The notes beneath the pieces were generated by a model, which was not told where the DNA came from, did no database searches, and saw only the letters and a list, made by a program, of their open reading frames with translations. 64,000 nucleotides of DNA, from contig DXCC01000017.1 of NCBI GenBank assembly GCA_019116245.1, positions 152,245-216,244 on the forward strand, in the 5' to 3' direction. Numbering within the stretch: position 1 is the stretch's first letter; each line of letters opens with the position of its first letter. Shown here in pieces: positions 8,330-16,154 of the stretch. The position numbers were made by a program, and so were the translations under genes. This DNA is from Candidatus Tidjanibacter faecipullorum. Its GTDB lineage: Bacteria > Bacteroidota > Bacteroidia > Bacteroidales > Rikenellaceae.

Positions 8330-9328
8330 ATGATCAAAAAGAGCTTACTCGCGACCCTCTTTGCAACCTTGTGCTGCAGTGTCGCTACCACCGCGTTCGC
8401 TCAGGAAGAGCCGCTCCAGGGCGTCGGTCCGTCGCTCCTGAACAGCGCCAATCCCCGTGCGGCCGGTATGGGTATGGCTACCACGGCTGTCAGCGACAAC
8501 GCGTTCGGCATCTTCGGCAATGCTGCCGTCAACCTCTCCAGCGAGAAGAGAATGGGCTTCGGTTACTCCTACAATCCGGTTATGCCCGAGTTCTCGAAGG
8601 GACAGACGACCCATGCCGTAGGCGGTTACTTCAACATCGACAAGAACAACGGCCTCTCGATAGGTTTCCGTTACTATACCGGTGACGAGATGGCGCTGGC
8701 CGGTGGTGACAACACGGCACTCGGTAACGTACGCGCCGGCGATATGGCCATCAGCCTTGCCTATACGCGCCGCATCGTGGACAACTTCTCCATGTCGCTC
8801 ACCGCTCGCTACATCAACACGAACTACAACAAACCCGTCGAGGGCTTCAAGGCAGGCAATGCCGTAGCATTCGACCTCGGTTTCTATTACTACAACAAGA
8901 TCGAGTCGTTCTTCGGTTCCAAATGGGCCGTTGGTCTGAATGTCAGCAACTTCGGTACGAAGCTCGACGTGGCGACGATCTCCAATCCCGGTACGATGCC
9001 CGCTTACGCCAATTTGGGCGGTTCGATCGACATGCCGTTCTCCGAAAACCACAAACTGCTTGCTGCCCTTGACCTCGGCTACACCTTCATGCCGTCGACC
9101 GATGCAGCTTTCGCAGCCGGTTTCGGTCTGGAGTACAACTTCCTGAAATACGGTATCATCCGCGCCGGTTACCACTACGGTGACGAGAAGGCGATCGGTG
9201 GCAGCTACGCAACCTTCGGTCTCGGTGTGAAGGCCGGTCCGGTTCGCGTGGACGCTTCCTACTGGCTGGCCGGTTCCGACAGCCCTGTGAAGAACACCTG
9301 GGCCGTAGGTGTCAGCGTATTCTTCTAA
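8330..9328 (+). CDS. PorV/PorQ-family outer-membrane beta-barrel protein
   Basis: Signal peptide MIKKSLLATLFATLCCSVATTAFAQ; GVGPSLLNSANPRAAGMGMATTAVSDNAFGIFGNAAVNLS..., ends in VGVSVFF typical of outer-membrane barrels. Confidence 0.85.
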   Translation: MIKKSLLATLFATLCCSVATTAFAQEEPLQGVGPSLLNSANPRAAGMGMATTAVSDNAFGIFGNAAVNLSSEKRMGFGYSYNPVMPEFSKGQTTHAVGGYFNIDKNNGLSIGFRYYTGDEMALAGGDNTALGNVRAGDMAISLAYTRRIVDNFSMSLTARYINTNYNKPVEGFKAGNAVAFDLGFYYYNKIESFFGSKWAVGLNVSNFGTKLDVATISNPGTMPAYANLGGSIDMPFSENHKLLAALDLGYTFMPSTDAAFAAGFGLEYNFLKYGIIRAGYHYGDEKAIGGSYATFGLGVKAGPVRVDASYWLAGSDSPVKNTWAVGVSVFF

Positions 9329-9365
9329 TCGCAGGATACACCGGCCGCGTGCCGGAAACCATGCA

Positions 9366-9406
9366 GCGACGCATGCCTCGAATGGCATGCGTCGCTTGTT
9401 TTTTGC
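9366..9406 (+). terminator. Intrinsic terminator after PorV-like gene
   Basis: AGCGACGCATGCC-TCGAAT-GGCATGCGTCGCT followed by TGTTTTTTG. Confidence 0.85.
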
Positions 9407-9479
9407 CGGCCTCCCGACGGGGAAGGCGACCCGCTGCTGCCTGGGCCGTAGGCGGCGTCATGGGAAGGTCGGAGGAGGA

Positions 9480-9520
9480 CAAAGAACAGGAGGGAGACCG
9501 CAGCTGACGGTCTCCCTCCT
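9480..9520 (-). terminator. Terminator hairpin downstream of the hmu-like operon
   Basis: AGGAGGGAGACCG/CGGTCTCCCTCCT stem (9488-9520); minus-strand trailer TGTTCTTTG. Confidence 0.65.
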
Positions 9521-9539
9521 GGATGCTGTGTTTCCCGGG

Positions 9540-9869
9540 CTATTCGGGAACGTAGATGATCTCGCCGCTGTCGAGCTGGTAGGCTGTGCCGACCCGTCGG
9601 CCGCGCGAGCCGTTGTTCTCCTGTTCTTCCGAGGGGGTGTATTTTTCGATGGTTTCGCCTTTCTTGGTGATGATCTCCATCCGGTCGGTTCCCGGATTCT
9701 TGACCATCGTGAAGTCCTCCTGCGAGAACATCTCGGTCATGTCGAAGCGGGTCACCAGCGCCACCATCAGCGCCACGGCAAAGACCATCGCCACGTCGAA
9801 CAGGTTGGTGAGGACCGCCATCGGGTCGTGGTCCTCGCCGTCTTTGAGCAGTCTTCTTTTGCGTGCCAT
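9540..9869 (-). CDS. hmuV: DUF2149-type small membrane protein (HmuV-like)
   Basis: 109 aa MARKRRLLKDGEDHDPMAVLTNLFDVAMVFAVALMVALVTRF..., last gene of heme operon. Confidence 0.75.
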   Translation of the reverse strand: MARKRRLLKDGEDHDPMAVLTNLFDVAMVFAVALMVALVTRFDMTEMFSQEDFTMVKNPGTDRMEIITKKGETIEKYTPSEEQENNGSRGRRVGTAYQLDSGEIIYVPE

Positions 9870-9870
9870 G

Positions 9871-10458
9871 TCAGTGGCGGTTGGTCAGTGATTCGACAAC
9901 GTATTCCAGGATGTTCATGTCGTCGGCCACCCAGCGTTGCTTGATCTGGAGGGTGATGAAGCCGACGGCGCCGATGATGAGGCCCACCACCGTCGTGGCA
10001 AAGGCTACCTGCATGTTGCTGGCCATCGAGGCCACGTCGCCCGTGGCCAGGCCGACGAGTGCCGGACCCATCGGGATCAGCGTTCCCATCAGACCTAGCA
10101 TCGGGCCGATCTTGACGAGCAGTTTCGACTGCCCCAGCTCCTTGTCGGCGAGGATCTCATAGTCGCCCAGCAGCTTTTCGAGCATGGCCGGATCGCGCGG
10201 CGCGTTCCGGATCTTGTGGAGCTGGGAGATCAGGCGGTTCTTGCCGTCGGCTTCGGGCAGCGAGCGGAGGAATTGTTCGACATCGCTCTTTTCGAGGTCG
10301 CGGTTGAGTTTGACATTGACCTTCGTGCGGGTGATGTAGGCGCCGTAGAAGCCGCCGATCATGATGAGCGACTTGACGAAGAAGAACAGCAGGAAGATGA
10401 TGTCCGGAACGAGCATGCCGTTCGAGAGCCAGTAGAGGACATTAGTGATCAGATCCAT
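9871..10458 (-). CDS. hmuU: MotA/TolQ/ExbB proton-channel family protein (HmuU-like)
   Basis: MDLITNVLYWLSNGMLVPDIIFLLFFFVKS...KIGPMLGLMGTLIPMGPALVGLATGDVASMASNMQVAFATTVVGLIIGAVGF. Confidence 0.88.
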   Translation of the reverse strand: MDLITNVLYWLSNGMLVPDIIFLLFFFVKSLIMIGGFYGAYITRTKVNVKLNRDLEKSDVEQFLRSLPEADGKNRLISQLHKIRNAPRDPAMLEKLLGDYEILADKELGQSKLLVKIGPMLGLMGTLIPMGPALVGLATGDVASMASNMQVAFATTVVGLIIGAVGFITLQIKQRWVADDMNILEYVVESLTNRH

Positions 10459-11170
10459 TGAATGTGCGTTTGATAAAGTTGATGAATGGGGTTTGTTTGC
10501 CGGTTCGGGCGAGCCACAGGCCGAGTGCGAAGAGGAGTGCCGCCGTCCCGCACAGGGCGCCCAGCGCCCCCCAGGCCACGGTGGACTGGGCGTCGGAGGT
10601 GTTGTAGTCGGCCACGGTGGCATTGACCAGCAGGCCGATGAAGAGGATGCCCATGTTGAGCAGGATCTTGAGTTCGAGTTTCATGCTCTCGCGGCGGATG
10701 AGCGTGTGGATGACCCATGCGGTCAGCAGGACGGCGGCGAAGATGAGCGCCGCATAGAGGGCTGCCGTGGCGCGGAAGTCGGCGCCGACCCGCTCCCGGA
10801 AGAAGAGCAGCTCGAAATAGGCCACGCCGAGCATCCACAGCACGCCCGGCACGACCTTCAGCACGAAGATGCGCCGACGGCGCTGGGCGCGAGGCTTGAA
10901 ATAGTTGTCGAGCAGGTAGATCGAGGTGAAGATGCCGAGTGTCGCCTCCAGGGTGGTCAGCACCGCGCCGTCGGTGACCAGGCGCCGGTCGGCCAGCAGG
11001 CCGGCGACGATGGTGACCGGCCGGGTGATGACTGCCGGATAGAGTACCAGCGCCACGACGGCCGCGACGGCGGCGTAGGCAGCCATGACCCAAAGGCGAC
11101 CCGTCATGGCCGCCTTCAGGCAGTATTTGGCCAGCGCGAGGACGAAAATAACCTGAATGTAGTGTTCCAT
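10442..11170 (-). CDS. hmuT: Multi-pass membrane protein of heme operon (HmuT-like)
   Basis: MEHYIQVIFVLALAKYCLKAAMTGRLWVMAAYAAVAAVVALVLYPAVITRP...; TAATG-coupled to hmuS and 17-nt overlap with hmuU. Confidence 0.72.
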   Translation of the reverse strand: MEHYIQVIFVLALAKYCLKAAMTGRLWVMAAYAAVAAVVALVLYPAVITRPVTIVAGLLADRRLVTDGAVLTTLEATLGIFTSIYLLDNYFKPRAQRRRRIFVLKVVPGVLWMLGVAYFELLFFRERVGADFRATAALYAALIFAAVLLTAWVIHTLIRRESMKLELKILLNMGILFIGLLVNATVADYNTSDAQSTVAWGALGALCGTAALLFALGLWLARTGKQTPFINFIKRTFNGSDH

Positions 11171-14100
11171 TATCGATTCTGTTTGCGGCGTACGATCAGC
11201 CATGCGGCAATGGCGGCGACGAGGATGCCGATGACCCAGAGGACGGTGTAGTCGCGGGTCGGGGCGTTCGCTTCGCGCCGGTCTTCGTGCCGGCGGTCAC
11301 GCGTCTGCTCCTCCTTCTTCAGCACGACGTTCCGGTCGGTCTGCTCCTCGATCTGTACCTGTCTGGCCGCGTCGATGTTCCGGTTGTAGGCCTCGGCCGC
11401 CGGTTGGTCCACCTTCGAGGCGATGAAGGCACGCAGCTTGGCGTTGTCGCAGACAAAGCCGCTGCAGCCGGCCGCATGTTCGGCCACCAGGCGGGTGTGG
11501 AGTGCGGCCACCTGCCGGAGCTGGGCGTCGGATGCCTGCCACATGCCCTTGCGTCCCGCTTCGAGCATGACGGCCGTCATCTCCTGCAGGACGTAGGGAT
11601 TCTTTTCGGTTAAGGTCTGTTCCAGTCCCAGACCGTAGGCATCCTCGATATAGACGTCGTAGTATTTGTTCCAGATGTGCTGGTCGATGGCCGAGGGTTT
11701 CATGGCGTTCCAGCCGAAGGTGTTGCGGAATGTTTCGGCGAAGGTCTCCATCGAGCTGGCCTCGCCCTTCATCATTTCGCGGATGTACTTCGGGTTGAAG
11801 ATCGTCGAGTTGCTCTCCACGCCGATCGCCTCCTTGAGTCCCTGCACCTTGGGGCGTCCCGTATTGCGGAAGTCGTTGAAGTAGGCGGTCGGGTCGTTGC
11901 CCGTGACATGCTGCACGGCGGCCGAAAGCCCGCCCATGAATTCATAGACGTGGTCGAGGCTCAGCGGCCCCCAGGTGTTGCTCGAACGGGGCTGCACCAC
12001 GACGGAGGTGTTCAGCAGCGCCGCCTCGAACACCCCTTCGCGGGTCTCGCCCCATGCGGCGGAGCCGTTGGCCGAGTAGAGGCCGCTCATGTTGGCGATG
12101 TACCGTTCGGCGATCTGGTCGGCCGACTCCCAGCTGTCACCCTTTTCGACCATGCCCATGATGCCCGTGCCGTAGTTGCCGTTCACACCGCCGAAGATGC
12201 GCTCACCGGCATAGCGGCGGGCGTCGGCCGGCGAGAAGCCTTTGGCCAGCAGCAGCCGTTCGGCATCCTCGAATCCCTTGCGGACAAAGTTTTCGTGGGC
12301 GTCGTCACGTGCTTCGGCAGCCATGGCGATGGCTCGGTTGATAAGTTCCAGACGCGAGGCGGCGATGTCGCGCAGCTGGCCGGAGGTCTGCACCACCACG
12401 TCCACGCGCGGCCGGCCGAGCTGTTCGGAGGGGATCAGCCGCAGCGAGCGGATCTGGCCGAAGCCGTCGCGCATCGGTTCCACGCCCAGCAGGTAGAAGA
12501 TTTGGGCAATGGTCGCCCCTTCGCTGGAGATGAAGTCCGACGACCAGAGCGTGAAGCTCACCTTCTTGGGGTAGCGGCCGTTGGTCTCCATTTCGGCGGC
12601 GAGCAGTTCCTCGGCCAGCCGTTTGCCCACCTTCCAGGCTTCGGGCGAGGGGGTGGTTTCGGGGTTGATCGCGTAGAAGTTGCGTCCGGTCGGCACGGCC
12701 TGCGGATTGACGATCGGGTCGCCTGCCGAGGAGGGCGCCACGTAACCTCCGTTCAGGGCATTGAGCAGCCCTTCGGCTTCGGCGCGGGTGCTGTTGCGCA
12801 GGTTGTCGCAGGAGGTCTTCACACCCCGCAGGGCATCGCGCAGCGTGCGCACGGCCGCGGCAATGCGCTCCTCGCGCCGCTCCTCGCTGCCGGCATCCAC
12901 TCCGGCCGGTGCAGCCTGCTCCATGCGCTCCATGACGGTCATCTCGCCGGCCGTCTGCGGTGCAGCTGCCTCGTCGGCCGGTGCGGGAATGATCTTGCCG
13001 TGTTCGTCGAGGAAGCGGGGCAGCTGCTTTCGGGGTGCCTCCGCCATGGCCTGCATCATGCGGGCCGTCGCCTCCTGCCGGGCCCGCTCGGCGGCTTCGG
13101 CCTGTTCGAGCAGGCCTATCTCGTCGGCCGGGACGAGCTGGCGGAGCAGCCGGTCGGGATCCTCGCCGGCCAGGGCGCGGCGGATCACCTCCTCGGTGCG
13201 GTCGCCGTAGCGGTGGCTGATGAAGACGAGGTTGTCGAGCTGCTCTTCACGGATGAGGCCGCGGGCGGCGTCGAGGTCGGCCAGCGCGTAGCGGATCGGG
13301 TCGATGCTCATCAGGCGTGCCGTATTGCGCAGGTTTTCCTCGCTGTAGGGAACCCCCAGCGTGTAGAGGCCGTCATTGACCTTGGCGCCGTTGATCTCCT
13401 CGATGTACATGTGGATCCGGTCGATGTCGGCATCGGTCAGCGTGCGGGTCGAGTCGATGCCGAGTGCCGAAAGGATGTTCTGACGGCGGGAGAGTTCGGT
13501 GATCGTCTCGCGGTAGTTCTGTTTCACGCTGCTCTCCTCCATGCCTTCAAAGCGGTGGATGCGCTCCTGCAGGATCCGGAAGTCGTCGTAGAGTTCGCCC
13601 TGCATGAAGGGGGCGGTGAGGTGGGTGACCAGCGTGGCATAGGTACGCCGCTTGGCGATGATGCCCTCGCCGATGTTGTTGATCGTGTAGAGGTAGAAGT
13701 GGGGCATGTCGCCGACCAGCACGTCGCTCCAGTCGTAGTCCGAGAGGGCCACCTGTTTGCCGGGAATGAACTCCAGACTGCCGTGCGTGCCGAAGTGGAT
13801 CAGCGCGTCGGCGCCGAAAGCCTTGCGCGTCCACAGGTAGGAGGCCACGTAGGGGTAGGCCGGTGCGCCCGCCACGCCGTGTACGATCTTGTCCGTCTCC
13901 TCACCCACGGCCGGTAGCGGCTGGGGCAGGATCGTTACGTTGCCGAACCGGAGGCGTGCTACGGCGATATAGCGGCGGCCGTCGCGCTCGACGCCCATGT
14001 AGTCGCCCGGAGCGGGACCGTACTGACGTTCCAGGTCGGCGATGAGTTGTTCGGGCAGGATCTCGTGCGCCCACTCGGAGAAAGTTTCCACATCCACGAG

Positions 14101-15423
14101 GGCGGGATCGCCGTGTTTCAGGAACTCGTCATAGGCCCCCAGCGCATAGGGTCCCAATACGGCGCCCTGCCGTTGGATCATGGCCTCCAGCGCGGCGGCG
14201 TCGGTCGGCAGCCCCGTGAGGTCATACCCCGCATCGCGCAGCGTGCAGAGCGTGTTGTAGAGCGACTGCACGCCTTCGAGGTCGGCAGCCGAAACGGCCC
14301 CCTTGCCCGTACCCTTGTAATAATAGATGGCGACCTTCTTCTCCGCGTTGGGCAGGGTGCGCAGACGGGCGAAGTTGGCCACCATGTCGCAGAAGCGTTC
14401 CGTATGGCAGGGGATGGCGTCGAAGAGTTTCATGCCGTTGCGGTCGAACTGGGCGGCCACCGCGAAGGGGGCGATCGCACCGTCCAGCTCGGGCATCACG
14501 ACGCTCATGGCGGTCATGCCGCCCGAGGCCATGCCCTGACGGTCGATGAGCCACCTTTCGTAGAGGTCGCTGACGGTCACCGGCGCCAGCAGCGGGGCGT
14601 TGAGCTGCCGGAGCAGTTCCGTGCCGCTCTCGCCGCCGCCCATCACCAGCCGGCCGTGGGGGCGGTTAATGATTACGTCGGGATGCACGGCCGCGATCAT
14701 GCCCAGCTTTTTCATGCCGAACGAGCTGATCGGATAGACGTTGAGTCCCTTCGCTTCGAGCGATTCGATCAGCGCGGCCATGTGTTCCTCGTTGGAGTTC
14801 TGCATGTTGATGTTGCCCGACAGCAGCGCCACGCGCGGCGCCCCTTCGCGGTAGCGTCCCGAGGCCTCGTAGAAGCGCTGGTAGTCGTCGTAGGTGGCGA
14901 AGAACTCGTCCTCGCCCAGATGGAAGTAGTAGTCCGAGGGGACTTCGACGGGTTCCCCGTACGGGCCGTTGAAGAAGGCCTTGCGGTCGATGCGGGCGCG
15001 GATGTAGTTCAGCAGGCTGCGGTAGTTGCGCACCGAGCCGTTCTCCATCAGTGCATCGATGTAGGCCAGTTCGCGTCCCGTGAGGGTGTTGATCTCGGCG
15101 TTGTCGCTCTCGGTGGCATAGACCGGCACCCCTTTGGCGATGGCGCGGCGAATGGCGTCGAAGTGGCTCTTGTCGAGCGAGTTGCCGTGGATGCGTACCA
15201 GTACCATGTCGTAGGAGGCGATCCGTTCCGCCCGGTCCAGCGCCACCGCCCGGATCCGGATGTGGGGATTGTCGTTCGAACGGATCAGCTTCTCGACCGT
15301 GAAGTCGGGGAAGTTGAGCGTGGCGATGCGCGTGGGGGCCATCCAGCGGCCGTAGCACCACAGCAGGACGGCGAGCAGGGCCACCGCCGCGCACGACCAC
15401 ACGATCAGTTGCTTGTGTTTCAT
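11170..15423 (-). CDS. hmuS: Membrane-anchored CobN/Mg-chelatase-H-like protein (HmuS-like)
   Basis: 1417 aa; N-terminal TM, CobN-type chelatase sequence (HFGTHGSLEFIPGKQVALS, GVNGNYGTGIMGMVEKGDSWES), C-terminal TM WVIGILVAAIAAWLIV. Confidence 0.9.
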   Translation of the reverse strand: MKHKQLIVWSCAAVALLAVLLWCYGRWMAPTRIATLNFPDFTVEKLIRSNDNPHIRIRAVALDRAERIASYDMVLVRIHGNSLDKSHFDAIRRAIAKGVPVYATESDNAEINTLTGRELAYIDALMENGSVRNYRSLLNYIRARIDRKAFFNGPYGEPVEVPSDYYFHLGEDEFFATYDDYQRFYEASGRYREGAPRVALLSGNINMQNSNEEHMAALIESLEAKGLNVYPISSFGMKKLGMIAAVHPDVIINRPHGRLVMGGGESGTELLRQLNAPLLAPVTVSDLYERWLIDRQGMASGGMTAMSVVMPELDGAIAPFAVAAQFDRNGMKLFDAIPCHTERFCDMVANFARLRTLPNAEKKVAIYYYKGTGKGAVSAADLEGVQSLYNTLCTLRDAGYDLTGLPTDAAALEAMIQRQGAVLGPYALGAYDEFLKHGDPALVDVETFSEWAHEILPEQLIADLERQYGPAPGDYMGVERDGRRYIAVARLRFGNVTILPQPLPAVGEETDKIVHGVAGAPAYPYVASYLWTRKAFGADALIHFGTHGSLEFIPGKQVALSDYDWSDVLVGDMPHFYLYTINNIGEGIIAKRRTYATLVTHLTAPFMQGELYDDFRILQERIHRFEGMEESSVKQNYRETITELSRRQNILSALGIDSTRTLTDADIDRIHMYIEEINGAKVNDGLYTLGVPYSEENLRNTARLMSIDPIRYALADLDAARGLIREEQLDNLVFISHRYGDRTEEVIRRALAGEDPDRLLRQLVPADEIGLLEQAEAAERARQEATARMMQAMAEAPRKQLPRFLDEHGKIIPAPADEAAAPQTAGEMTVMERMEQAAPAGVDAGSEERREERIAAAVRTLRDALRGVKTSCDNLRNSTRAEAEGLLNALNGGYVAPSSAGDPIVNPQAVPTGRNFYAINPETTPSPEAWKVGKRLAEELLAAEMETNGRYPKKVSFTLWSSDFISSEGATIAQIFYLLGVEPMRDGFGQIRSLRLIPSEQLGRPRVDVVVQTSGQLRDIAASRLELINRAIAMAAEARDDAHENFVRKGFEDAERLLLAKGFSPADARRYAGERIFGGVNGNYGTGIMGMVEKGDSWESADQIAERYIANMSGLYSANGSAAWGETREGVFEAALLNTSVVVQPRSSNTWGPLSLDHVYEFMGGLSAAVQHVTGNDPTAYFNDFRNTGRPKVQGLKEAIGVESNSTIFNPKYIREMMKGEASSMETFAETFRNTFGWNAMKPSAIDQHIWNKYYDVYIEDAYGLGLEQTLTEKNPYVLQEMTAVMLEAGRKGMWQASDAQLRQVAALHTRLVAEHAAGCSGFVCDNAKLRAFIASKVDQPAAEAYNRNIDAARQVQIEEQTDRNVVLKKEEQTRDRRHEDRREANAPTRDYTVLWVIGILVAAIAAWLIVRRKQNR

Positions 15424-15517
15424 TTTCTCTGCGGGTTAAACGCCCGATCCGGAAGGCCTGCCGGGTCGGGCAAGCCTTCCGGTTGGAGGCGTGTAACGGT
15501 TTGACGTTGGGGAGATA

Positions 15518-16129
15518 TTAGAGTTCGGCATAGGTGAATTTGACCCTGCCCGATACGGTTGCGCCGTCGGCGCCGATGCCCTGATACTGGGTGAAGCTTA
15601 CTTTGTAATGTTTCGAACCGTCGGCGCTGCGGAAGATGTAGACCGGCGAGGGCAGATAGACCGGAGGCATCACCTTGTCTCCGTTGGCGTCGAGCTGGAA
15701 CTGGATGACCGTAGCGGTCGATTTCGTGGTGGTCGTCTCACCGCCCATGCCCGTTTCGGTCACCGTCTTGTCGGCCTCGAAGGTCGCTCCGGCGGGCACC
15801 GCGGTCAGCGAGGCGAAGGTCACCCCGGCCTCGCAGGTGTAGACACCGCCCTGACCGGACGTGGTCGAATCGCCGCTGTTGGTGCGGATGCTGTATTTGT
15901 TGATGGCAATGTCCCAGTCGGTGCGCTCTTTCCAGCTGGTGTCCGAGTCGTCGGCTACGCCCAGCTCCTGGTTCTGGGCAAAGGAGAAGTAGTGCCACTG
16001 GCCGGTCTTGGTGGCTTCGATCGAGACCTCCGTTCCGGTGTCGCCGCCGTTGTTGCCGTTGTTTTTGTCGCACGAGGCGAAGGTGAGGGCTGCCGTCAGC
16101 GCGGCGAGAAAGAAAATCGTTTTTTTCAT
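15518..16129 (-). CDS. hmuY: HmuY-family heme-binding lipoprotein
   Basis: MKKTIFFLAALTAALTFASCDKNNG lipobox; GQWHYFSFAQNQ...WDIAINKYSIRTNSGDSTTSGQGGVY resembles HmuY domain. Confidence 0.85.
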   Translation of the reverse strand: MKKTIFFLAALTAALTFASCDKNNGNNGGDTGTEVSIEATKTGQWHYFSFAQNQELGVADDSDTSWKERTDWDIAINKYSIRTNSGDSTTSGQGGVYTCEAGVTFASLTAVPAGATFEADKTVTETGMGGETTTTKSTATVIQFQLDANGDKVMPPVYLPSPVYIFRSADGSKHYKVSFTQYQGIGADGATVSGRVKFTYAEL

Positions 16130-16154
16130 GATGGTTGGTTTTTATTGATTTGTT

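Noticed and set aside
11170-15423. Annotation as a cobalamin-pathway cobaltochelatase (CobN)
   Set aside because: Context (TonB receptor, HmuY-like lipoprotein, ExbB-like, DUF2149) matches heme hmu operons; no CobS/CobT or other cobalamin genes in the window.
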